Below, piece by piece: positions 33,562 through 40,390 of a stretch of 64,000 bases of DNA (positions are counted from its first letter, which is position 1; each line of letters starts with the position of its first letter). A model generated the notes under the pieces. That model worked only from the letters and a program-made list of their open reading frames with translations, made no database searches and was not told the origin of the DNA. The position numbers were made by a program, and so were the translations under genes. Location of the stretch: positions 372,001 to 436,000 of the forward strand of contig CANFHU010000001.1 in assembly GCA_947446925.1 (NCBI GenBank). Direction: 5' to 3'. The DNA is from Flavobacteriia bacterium. Its GTDB lineage: Bacteria > Bacteroidota > Bacteroidia > Flavobacteriales_D > Crocinitomicaceae.

Positions 33562-33595
33562 AGTCCTGGTAGAAATTCTATCAGGACTTTTTTGT
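33562..33595 (+). terminator. Rho-independent terminator
   Basis: AGTCCTG pairs with CAGGACT with an inner TAGAA/TTCTA stem, followed by TTTTTT. It lies between two convergent genes and may serve both. Confidence 0.85.
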
Positions 33596-33596
33596 A

Positions 33597-34373
33597 TTAG
33601 ATATCTTTCAAAAATTGTAATTGCGTTCGTACTTCCGTCAAATGGTCCGCAGATAAAACAACCGTTTTTACTTTTTCTTTGTGTGCTTTAACTTTACCTA
33701 TAGTTTCCCCATAGGAGTTGATAACCGCTGAATCACCGCTATACGTCAAACCTTTTCCATCTTCTCCCACGCGATTCACCCCAACTACGTAACATTGATT
33801 TTCAATTGCGCGGGCAGTTAATAACGCTTTCCAGTGGGTGTTTCGTTTTTCTGGCCAGTTAGCCACGTATAACAAGGCATCAAATTTCGCTGATTTATGG
33901 TCTTGTAAACCGTTTCTGGAAATTTCAGGAAAACGTAAATCATAACAAATTTGTAGTTGGATTTTCCAGCCTTTGTAGTTCACGCGTGTTTTTACATGTC
34001 CAGCTTTAAATACTTTCTCTTCTCCAGCTAAGGTGAATAATTTGCGCTTATCGTAATGCGTATATTTTCCAGATGGTTCCACAAATACACCGCGATTAAA
34101 ATAATAATCGTCTTCTTTCGCAATAAACGAAGTGTAAATAGCCGCTTTTTTTTGTGCAGCCATGGATTGTAACCAACTAATTGCAGATGATTTTTTCATC
34201 TCTTCTGCAAATTTCTTAGCATTCATGGTAAACCCTGTATGAAACATTTCTGGTAGTACAATAATGTCTGTCTCTGTAACTTCCGCTAATAATTCTTCGA
34301 AGTGTTTAATATTCTCTTTTTTATCTTCCCAAATTTGATTGGCTTGTACTATGGTAACTTTTAAATCTTGCAT
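33597..34373 (-). CDS. Nitrilase-superfamily omega-amidase (YafV-like)
   Basis: A 258-residue C-N hydrolase. The Glu-Lys-Cys triad is visible as LPEMFHTGF, YDKRKLF and QICYDLRFPE. The Y/W-rich pattern and neighbour suggest an omega-amidase that hydrolyses alpha-ketoglutaramate or related keto-amides. ATG 34373 (MQDLKVTIVQ) replaces the track start 16 codons upstream. Its start overlaps the end of the aminotransferase gene by 13 bp, so the pair is coupled. Confidence 0.85.
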   Translation of the reverse strand: MQDLKVTIVQANQIWEDKKENIKHFEELLAEVTETDIIVLPEMFHTGFTMNAKKFAEEMKKSSAISWLQSMAAQKKAAIYTSFIAKEDDYYFNRGVFVEPSGKYTHYDKRKLFTLAGEEKVFKAGHVKTRVNYKGWKIQLQICYDLRFPEISRNGLQDHKSAKFDALLYVANWPEKRNTHWKALLTARAIENQCYVVGVNRVGEDGKGLTYSGDSAVINSYGETIGKVKAHKEKVKTVVLSADHLTEVRTQLQFLKDI

Positions 34374-35491
34374 AATTTTTCTGCTGCGGTTATTAAGGTT
34401 TGATCGTCTTTGGCAAAGCAAAAACGAATGGTATGTGTATCTGTTTGATCTGCATAAAATACGGAAAGCGGAATTGCTGCAACACCATATTCTTTAACTA
34501 AACGTTCACAAAATGCTACATCTCCTTCTTTTGAGATAGCATCGTAGCGAACGGTTTGAAAATAGGAACCTTCCGAAGGTAATAAGGTAAATCTACTTTT
34601 CGCTAGTAATTTTCGAAAGAAGTCACGCTTTTCCTGGTAATAAGCGCCAAGCGTTTGTACATCTTTTTCACGTAAATATTTCGCCAAGGTAATTTGAGCG
34701 ACACTATTCACACAAAATACCAAAAATTGGTGTACTTTTTTAATTTCTACCATAATTGCTTCTGGTGCAATTAAATATCCCATTTTCCAACCTGTAATGT
34801 GAAAGGTTTTTCCAAAGGAAGAAACAATCACTGTTCGGTTCAACAAAGGATTGCGTGTATTAGCAGAAATGTGTTTTTGCTCAAACGTAATGTATTCATA
34901 CACTTCATCGGATAGTAAAACCATATTTGGATATTTTGCTAATATTGCTTCTATCGCTTGGATGTCTGCTTCTTGAAAGATCCGTCCAGATGGATTATGT
35001 GGATTATTAACAAATAAAATTTTTGTTCGTTCGTTACAAGCACGTTCAATTTTATCCCAATCTGCTGTAAAATCTGCTTCTAAAGAAACATGTACAGGTT
35101 TACCTCCAGCCAATAAAACAGAAGGTGCATAGCAATCATACGCAGGGTCTAAAATCACCACTTCGTCGTTGGTGTGAACCAATGCTTGAAGAATCGTAAA
35201 AATCGCTTGGGTTGCTCCAGCAGTTACCAATACTTCGGTAGTTGGATTTACTGTACGACCATAACTTTTGTCAGTCAGTATAGCAATTTCTTGTAATAAC
35301 AAGGGATGACCAGCCATTGGGGCATATTGGTGTGCGTTTTCAGTGCTTGTTTCTTGCAATAGTTGGATAAGACGTTCATCCACTGGAAAATTTGGAAATC
35401 CTTGTGCTAAGTTGATCGCTTGATAATCATTTGCCATTTTCGACATCGTAGTAAAAATGGTCGTTCCGATATGTGGTAATTTTGATTGCAT
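34361..35491 (-). CDS. Methionine/aromatic aminotransferase (YbdL/KAT-like)
   Basis: A 376-residue fold-type I PLP aminotransferase. NLAQGFPNFP at the start, NPHNPSGRIF and the PLP-lysine motif SSFGKTFHITGWKMGY are visible, as in methionine and kynurenine aminotransferases. Together with the overlapping omega-amidase it suggests glutamine transamination in methionine salvage: the keto acid of methionine takes the amino group and the resulting ketoglutaramate is hydrolysed. The substrate is inferred from context. Confidence 0.88.
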   Translation of the reverse strand: MQSKLPHIGTTIFTTMSKMANDYQAINLAQGFPNFPVDERLIQLLQETSTENAHQYAPMAGHPLLLQEIAILTDKSYGRTVNPTTEVLVTAGATQAIFTILQALVHTNDEVVILDPAYDCYAPSVLLAGGKPVHVSLEADFTADWDKIERACNERTKILFVNNPHNPSGRIFQEADIQAIEAILAKYPNMVLLSDEVYEYITFEQKHISANTRNPLLNRTVIVSSFGKTFHITGWKMGYLIAPEAIMVEIKKVHQFLVFCVNSVAQITLAKYLREKDVQTLGAYYQEKRDFFRKLLAKSRFTLLPSEGSYFQTVRYDAISKEGDVAFCERLVKEYGVAAIPLSVFYADQTDTHTIRFCFAKDDQTLITAAEKLCKI

Positions 35492-35581
35492 AAATGAAAT
35501 TCGTGTTAAAATTATATCAATCGTAAATATAATACATTACAATTTTTATTACCAAATAATTAACCTTGCTAAACATTCTGT

Positions 35582-35589
35582 TAATTTTG
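35582..35589 (+). promoter_or_regulatory. -7 box TAATTTTG for the small lipoprotein
   Basis: TAATTTTG matches TAnnTTTG, 23 nt upstream of ATG 35613. It shows that the track start (35457) is too far upstream. Confidence 0.55.
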
Positions 35590-35612
35590 GGGAATATTTA
35601 AATTCTATTACT

Positions 35613-35876
35613 ATGAAATCTTTTATCCTTGGTGTTAGCACATGTATCTTTATATTAAGTTTGACAGCTTGTTCTTCGAATACAGAAATCTGTTCGTGTC
35701 TTGCTGCTGGAAAAAAATTAGAAACTTTCTCTTCTGAATTATTGCAACGCGAAGCAACCGCGAAAGATTTAAAAAAAATGAAAAAACTAAAAGCAGACCA
35801 AGAAAAAAAATGTGCTGATTTTCAAACGATGGATGGTGCTAAAATGCTTGAACTGAAAGAAGCGTGTGGGGAATAG
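35613..35876 (+). CDS. Small Cys-rich lipoprotein
   Basis: An 87-residue lipoprotein with signal FILGVSTCIFILSLTAC (lipobox LTAC, Cys20). The mature part has four further Cys in a compact Lys-rich helical domain (EICSCLAAGKKLE, EKKCADF, KEACGE), suggesting two disulphides. ATG 35613 is chosen from the promoter position; the longer track frame reads an unrelated leader. Function unknown. Confidence 0.75.
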   Translation: MKSFILGVSTCIFILSLTACSSNTEICSCLAAGKKLETFSSELLQREATAKDLKKMKKLKADQEKKCADFQTMDGAKMLELKEACGE

Positions 35877-35879
35877 AGT

Positions 35880-36110
35880 TTTATTGCGCAGAGATTATTG
35901 AGGTTTTTGACGATAACACGTTTTTGAGAACGCAGAGATATTTTTGACAAAGTCAAAAATGAATACGCTTTAATTTTCTACTAAAAGTAGAAAACTCTGC
36001 GTCCTCTAAAATTCCGTCAAATACTTCACTATCTCCAGATTCTCAGCGGAAATCTTTGTGTTTCTTTGCGTCATTGTGACCTCTGTGTTACTAAATCGCA
36101 AAGTCTATAA
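35880..36110. repeat. Degenerate CGCAGAG/CTCTGCG repeat region
   Basis: Contains CGCAGAGA at 35886 and 35940 and CTCTGCGTCC near 35995, then words such as AAATCTTTGTG and TTTCTTTGCGTC. Short inverted pairs such as TTTTTGACAAAGTCAAAAA (35946-35966) and TTTTCTACTAAAAGTAGAAAA (35971-35991) also occur. This looks like decayed dispersed repeat DNA and I see no gene. Confidence 0.5.
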
Positions 36111-36127
36111 AACGTAACAAATTTAAG

Positions 36128-36135
36128 TACCTTTG
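36128..36135 (+). promoter_or_regulatory. -7 box TACCTTTG for mgtE
   Basis: TACCTTTG matches TAnnTTTG and lies 20 nt before ATG 36156. Confidence 0.55.
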
Positions 36136-36155
36136 TACCTTCAATTCTTACCGCC

Positions 36156-37502
36156 ATGCGTTTCAACCTTACGAAAGAATTTTTAGAGCAAGTTCATACC
36201 GCAATCCAAAACAATGATGTTGAATGGATTGACAAAAATGTCTTGGAACTTCACTTCGTGGATATTGCTGAAATTCTAGACGAACTTCCCAATGAAGATG
36301 CGAAAGTGATCTATTTCCGAATGGATGAAGAAACTCAAGCGGATGTTTTGATGGAGTTGGAAGAGGAGGTCCGGGATCGTTTCTTAAAATCGCTTTCTAA
36401 GAAGGAAATTGCAGAACAATTAGAAAACTTGGATTCCGATGATGCAGCGGATATCTTATACGAGTACGACGATACTGAGATTCAGGAAGTAATCTCCCAC
36501 ATGGAGGATGATGAAGCGGCTGACGATATCGTTGATCTTTTAAATTACGACGAAGATACTGCAGGGGGACTCATGCAAAAAGAGTTTCTGCATGCCGAGA
36601 TAGATTGGACGGTTGAACAGTGTTTAACGGAAATAAGGGAACAAGCAAAAGAGGTAGATAAAGTGTATACAATCTACGTAGTAGACACACTTAATAAATT
36701 AGTTGGAGTTTTGTCTTTAAAGGCTTTATTCTTCTCAGAACCAGGGTTTAAGATTCGTGATTTATACCAATCTAAAAATATTATTTCGGTAAAGGTAACC
36801 GATGATCAAGATGAGGTAATGCGTTTGTTTGATAAATATGGTTTGGTATCCATTCCCGTATTAGATTATCAAAATAAATTAGTTGGTCGTATTACGATTG
36901 ACGACGTAGTAGATATTATCCGCGAAGAAGCTGATCGTGATTTCCAATTAGCAACTGGTATCACCGAAAAAGTAGAGGACAATGCGAGTATTTTTCGTAT
37001 TACCAAAGCACGATTACCATGGTTAATCATTGGTATGTTGGGGGGAACACTTGGTGCTAAAGTAATTTCTTCGTTTGAAGGAAGTATTAGTCACGTACCA
37101 GCATTGGCTTTCTTTATTCCTATGATAACCGCTATGGGTGGAAATGTCGGAGTACAATCTTCTGCGATCGTTGTTCAATCCTTAGCAAAAGGAAATCAAT
37201 TTAAAAGTTTGTTTTCGAAACTTGGAAAAGAAGTATTAGTAGGTTTATTTAATGGTCTTATTTGTTCTTCGTTAATCTTTGGTATCGCGAGTGTTTTTGG
37301 AACTATAGATTTAGGTATAGTAGTAAGTGCTTCGTTATTTGTAGTGATTGTTTTTGCTGCAGTTATGGGAACTTTAATACCATTGATTCTTGATAAATAT
37401 GACATAGATCCAGCGCTTGCTACAGGTCCATTTATCACCACATTGAACGATGTCCTTGGCTTGTTTATCTATTTTAGTATTGGAATGTTAATGTATGCAT
37501 AA
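36156..37502 (+). CDS. mgtE: MgtE-type magnesium transporter
   Basis: A 448-residue Mg2+ channel. The acidic MgtE N domain covers about 20-130, the CBS pair about 135-255 (with AGGLMQKEFLHAE and VSIPVLDYQNKLVGRITIDD), and five membrane helices the C-terminal third with the pore signature AMGGNVGVQSSAIVV. Length and layout are normal. A Mg2+-sensing leader of the ykoK type is not seen. It abuts the ArsC-like gene with no gap. Confidence 0.95.
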   Translation: MRFNLTKEFLEQVHTAIQNNDVEWIDKNVLELHFVDIAEILDELPNEDAKVIYFRMDEETQADVLMELEEEVRDRFLKSLSKKEIAEQLENLDSDDAADILYEYDDTEIQEVISHMEDDEAADDIVDLLNYDEDTAGGLMQKEFLHAEIDWTVEQCLTEIREQAKEVDKVYTIYVVDTLNKLVGVLSLKALFFSEPGFKIRDLYQSKNIISVKVTDDQDEVMRLFDKYGLVSIPVLDYQNKLVGRITIDDVVDIIREEADRDFQLATGITEKVEDNASIFRITKARLPWLIIGMLGGTLGAKVISSFEGSISHVPALAFFIPMITAMGGNVGVQSSAIVVQSLAKGNQFKSLFSKLGKEVLVGLFNGLICSSLIFGIASVFGTIDLGIVVSASLFVVIVFAAVMGTLIPLILDKYDIDPALATGPFITTLNDVLGLFIYFSIGMLMYA

Positions 37503-37853
37503 ATGAAACGAATTTATCACCTTTCTACGTGTTCTACATGTAAACGCATTTTAAAAGAAATTAATCCAGATTCAACGATAGAATTAGTGGATATAAAAGT
37601 CACTAATATTGATGCTTCTACGCTAGATTGGATCCAATCAAAAGTTGGTTCGTATGAAGCCTTATTTTCTAAGAAAGCGCAAAAATTTCGTTTGCAAGGT
37701 CTGCATGAAAAACAATTGTCTGAAGATGATTATCGTTCGTTGTTATTAGAGGAATATACGTTTTTGAAACGTCCATTTTGTATCAACGGTGAAAATGTGA
37801 CTATTGGTAATACCAAAGACCAGGTCGCAAAGGCTGTTGAGATGTTTAACTAA
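37503..37853 (+). CDS. ArsC/Spx-family thioredoxin-fold protein
   Basis: A 116-residue ArsC-family protein with the CxxC motif HLSTCSTCKRIL near residue 9 and the RPFCINGENVTIG stretch near the C-terminus, as in YffB/Spx relatives. It lacks a longer arsenate-reductase extension. It begins directly after the mgtE stop (TAAATG), so it is cotranscribed. The function is probably redox or regulatory and is not certain. Confidence 0.85.
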   Translation: MKRIYHLSTCSTCKRILKEINPDSTIELVDIKVTNIDASTLDWIQSKVGSYEALFSKKAQKFRLQGLHEKQLSEDDYRSLLLEEYTFLKRPFCINGENVTIGNTKDQVAKAVEMFN

Positions 37854-37924
37854 GCGTTTTTTTTAATTTACTTTTTCATTTACGAGGAATTTATAGTATC
37901 TTTAAGTATGTAAACTAAATATTT

Positions 37925-38155
37925 ATGGCACTTTCTTTTCATATAAATGATTTTTCAAATCCTGAAGTAAATGCTTTTATTGAGTATATTAAATCATTAT
38001 CTTTTATTACAGTAGAAGATGACTTTGTTTTGTCAGATGAGCAAGTTGTTGCTGTCAAAGAAGCAGAAGTTTCTTTAAATTTGGAAGGTGGTGTTCCACA
38101 TCAAGAAGTCATGGCTTCTATGAGAAAGAAATATCCTTGGGCTTTTAGTGAATGA
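37925..38155 (+). CDS. Type II antitoxin-like protein
   Basis: A 76-residue protein with N-terminal ALSFHINDFSNPEV and a C-terminal amphipathic tail (VPHQEVMASMRKKYPWAFSE), the size and layout of antitoxins paired with RelE/ParE toxins. Its stop overlaps the toxin ATG by 4 bp (ATGA), the classic toxin-antitoxin junction. Assignment rests mainly on context. Confidence 0.7.
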   Translation: MALSFHINDFSNPEVNAFIEYIKSLSFITVEDDFVLSDEQVVAVKEAEVSLNLEGGVPHQEVMASMRKKYPWAFSE

Positions 38156-38442
38156 GAATAATTTGGTCAAAAAAAGCAATTCAAGATTTTGAAAATAATA
38201 TTGAATTTTTAAATACTGAATGGAATCAATCTGTTGTTCAAAGTTTTACATTAGAAATTCAAAGAGTATTTAAAACAATTGAATTAAATCCAAAATTATT
38301 TAAATTTGATAAGAATAACAATTGTTATGTCGTAACAATTACCAAACATATATCACTATTTTATCGTATAAAAAGAGATCAAATAATTTTGTTTATATTT
38401 TGGAATAATTATCAAAACCCGAATCAAATGAATATTTCCTAA
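38152..38442 (+). CDS. RelE/ParE-family toxin
   Basis: A 96-residue toxin of the RelE/ParE fold: IIWSKKAIQDFENNIEFLNTEW with the conserved start and a beta-rich C-terminus ending HISLFYRIKRDQIILFIFWNNYQNP. Family members are mRNA interferases or gyrase poisons; which applies here is not clear. It overlaps its antitoxin and lies in an otherwise metabolic region. Confidence 0.8.
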   Translation: MRIIWSKKAIQDFENNIEFLNTEWNQSVVQSFTLEIQRVFKTIELNPKLFKFDKNNNCYVVTITKHISLFYRIKRDQIILFIFWNNYQNPNQMNIS

Positions 38443-38511
38443 TTCTTCTATAGCCTTATATGGTTTTCCCATTTAATTATTTCTAAATTAGCATCGTTAA
38501 TATTTTAACCG

Positions 38512-39849
38512 ATGAAAACAATACTTCTTTTGGGTGCAGGACTTTCCAGTTCTTCTTTAATTCGCTATTTTTTAGAACATTCTGAAAAATTTGATTGGCA
38601 ACTACGTGTGTGTGACCAAGATTTAGCATTGGTTCAACATAAGTTAAATGGGCATAGACGTGGAGTAGCATTATCGTTCAATGCATTAGATCCAATAGAA
38701 AGACAACCTGAAATTGAAAAAGCAGATTTGGTGATTAGTATGTTACCAGCACGTTTTCACTTAGATGTAGCGAAAGATTGTATTGCACTTAAAACGAATC
38801 TGATTACTCCATCGTATGTTTCGGAGGAAATGAAAGCATTGGATGCAGATGCAAAAGCGGCTGGTATCATCATTATGAATGAAATTGGGGTGGATCCAGG
38901 AATTGACCATATGTCTGCTTCTAAAATCTTAGACGAAATAAGAACACAAACTGCCGAAATACATAGTTTTAAGTCATTTTGTGGTGGTTTAATCGCACCA
39001 AGCAACGATACCAATCCGTGGAATTATAAGTTTACATGGAACCCGCGCAATGTGGTAATCGCTGGACAAGGACCGGCAGCTGCATTTATCGAAGAGAAAG
39101 AATATAAATATATTCCATACAATCGTTTATTTCAACGTCTAGAAACTATTGAAATTGAAGGGTATGGAAAATTTGAAGGGTATGCGAATCGTAATTCACT
39201 TTCGTATAGACCTATCTATCAATTAGATAATATCCCAACTATTTATAGAGGTACTTTACGTAGACCTGGATTTTCCTATGCGTGGAATATTTTTGTGGAG
39301 TTAGGAATGACGGAGGATAGTTACAAATTAGAAAATTCAGAACACTTAACACCACGTAATTTTATCAATGCTTTTCTGCCTTTTCAAGTAGGGGAGTCGG
39401 TAGAAGACAAATTTAAGCGTTTGTTCACGAAAGGGGATGATGAATTATTCCATAAATTTAAGTGGCTTGGTATTTTTGAGAATGAAACACCGATTGGTTT
39501 GAAAAATGCTTCTCCAGCGCAACTATTGGAGAAAATTTTGGTGGAAAAATGGGTTCTGGAAGAAAACGATAAGGATATGTTGGTAATGTACCATGATTTT
39601 GAATACTCGATCAGTGGTACACGACATAAAATTATTTCTTCGATGGTAAATATTGGCGAAAATCAAGTGTTTACCGCCATGAGTAATACGGTAGGCTTAC
39701 CAGTTGCTATTTGTGGAAAAATGATTCTAAACGGAACTTTAACTTTAAAAGGGGTGCAAATACCAGTGATGAAAGAGGTATATGATCCTATTTTATCGGA
39801 ATTAGAAAATTATGGAATCACATTCACAGAAAAACATTCCATTATTTAA
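38512..39849 (+). CDS. Saccharopine dehydrogenase (lysine pathway)
   Basis: A 445-residue NAD(P)-binding saccharopine reductase. The Rossmann motif LLLGAGLSSSSLIRYF is at the start; NEIGVDPGIDHMSA and RGTLRRPGFSYAWNIFVELG are typical of this family. In flavobacteria it acts in lysine catabolism through saccharopine. The lysine-ketoglutarate reductase partner is not in the window. A GC-rich hairpin follows. Confidence 0.88.
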   Translation: MKTILLLGAGLSSSSLIRYFLEHSEKFDWQLRVCDQDLALVQHKLNGHRRGVALSFNALDPIERQPEIEKADLVISMLPARFHLDVAKDCIALKTNLITPSYVSEEMKALDADAKAAGIIIMNEIGVDPGIDHMSASKILDEIRTQTAEIHSFKSFCGGLIAPSNDTNPWNYKFTWNPRNVVIAGQGPAAAFIEEKEYKYIPYNRLFQRLETIEIEGYGKFEGYANRNSLSYRPIYQLDNIPTIYRGTLRRPGFSYAWNIFVELGMTEDSYKLENSEHLTPRNFINAFLPFQVGESVEDKFKRLFTKGDDELFHKFKWLGIFENETPIGLKNASPAQLLEKILVEKWVLEENDKDMLVMYHDFEYSISGTRHKIISSMVNIGENQVFTAMSNTVGLPVAICGKMILNGTLTLKGVQIPVMKEVYDPILSELENYGITFTEKHSII

Positions 39850-39873
39850 TAATATCAATCCATTTTCCCGAAC

Positions 39874-39902
39874 GGTCGCGACGCATCGCGACCCCATTTT
39901 TT
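39874..39902 (+). terminator. GC-rich hairpin with T run (terminator or palindromic element)
   Basis: GGTCGCGA pairs with TCGCGACC across a CGCA loop (39874-39893), followed by CCATTTTTTT. It sits after the saccharopine dehydrogenase gene and works as a terminator by form. Its dyad design also resembles the dispersed palindromes of this window. Confidence 0.7.
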
Positions 39903-39930
39903 TGGAATTAAATTGCAAAAAAATATTTAT

Positions 39931-40299
39931 TTATATCATTTTCATCCCCAAAATCACACCCCCAATTCCCAGCACCACACTTCCAGCCACGTTCGCAAAC
40001 AATAACCCATAATTTCCATTTTCCAACAACTGTAAATTCTCTGCAGCAAATGTTGAGAATGTCGTAAATCCACCACAAAACCCAGTAATCAACAATAATT
40101 TTAATTGTGGATTCCATCCTTCATTTTTCCCGAAGTAACCAATTAATAATCCGATAATTAAACAGCCTAAAAAATTAGTTATGAATGTTGATAATGGAAA
40201 TATTCCCTTAAAATAGTGTTTTCCTACATTTGCCAAAAGATACCGCATCACACTACCAACACCTCCTCCAATTCCAACAAATACAATCGATTTTAGCAT
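39931..40299 (-). CDS. crcB: Fluoride channel CrcB/Fluc
   Basis: A 122-residue four-helix protein with the Fluc signatures GIGGGVGSVMRYLL, TFITNFLGCLIIG and the pore stretch GFCGGFTTFSTFAAE. It exports fluoride as a dual-topology dimer. No fluoride-riboswitch-like leader is visible; the upstream 90 bp holds a palindrome instead. Single gene. Confidence 0.92.
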   Translation of the reverse strand: MLKSIVFVGIGGGVGSVMRYLLANVGKHYFKGIFPLSTFITNFLGCLIIGLLIGYFGKNEGWNPQLKLLLITGFCGGFTTFSTFAAENLQLLENGNYGLLFANVAGSVVLGIGGVILGMKMI

Positions 40300-40332
40300 A
40301 TTTCGAAAATTTTTTTCATCATGTATTAGTAC

Positions 40333-40352
40333 GGATAGGGCATGCCCTATCC
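40333..40352. repeat. Perfect 20-bp palindrome with GGGCATGCCC core (copy 3)
   Basis: GGATAGGGCATGCCCTATCC is the core of the same element as the palindromes at 2077 and 23613, here between crcB and the AsmA-like gene with decayed outer arms. One reading frame through it again gives IGHALSL. Downstream, CGTCACTTCGTC also occurs near 60730. Confidence 0.8.
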
Positions 40353-40390
40353 CTAAACAGCTTCTCTTATCGTCACTTCGTCACTCGTCT

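Noticed and set aside
36110-36155. Mg2+ riboswitch (ykoK) before mgtE
   Set aside because: Only 20 nt separate the -7 box and the ATG, too short for the riboswitch.
40300-40390. Fluoride riboswitch before crcB
   Set aside because: The upstream gap of about 90 bp is shared with a palindrome and shows no crcB-motif fold.
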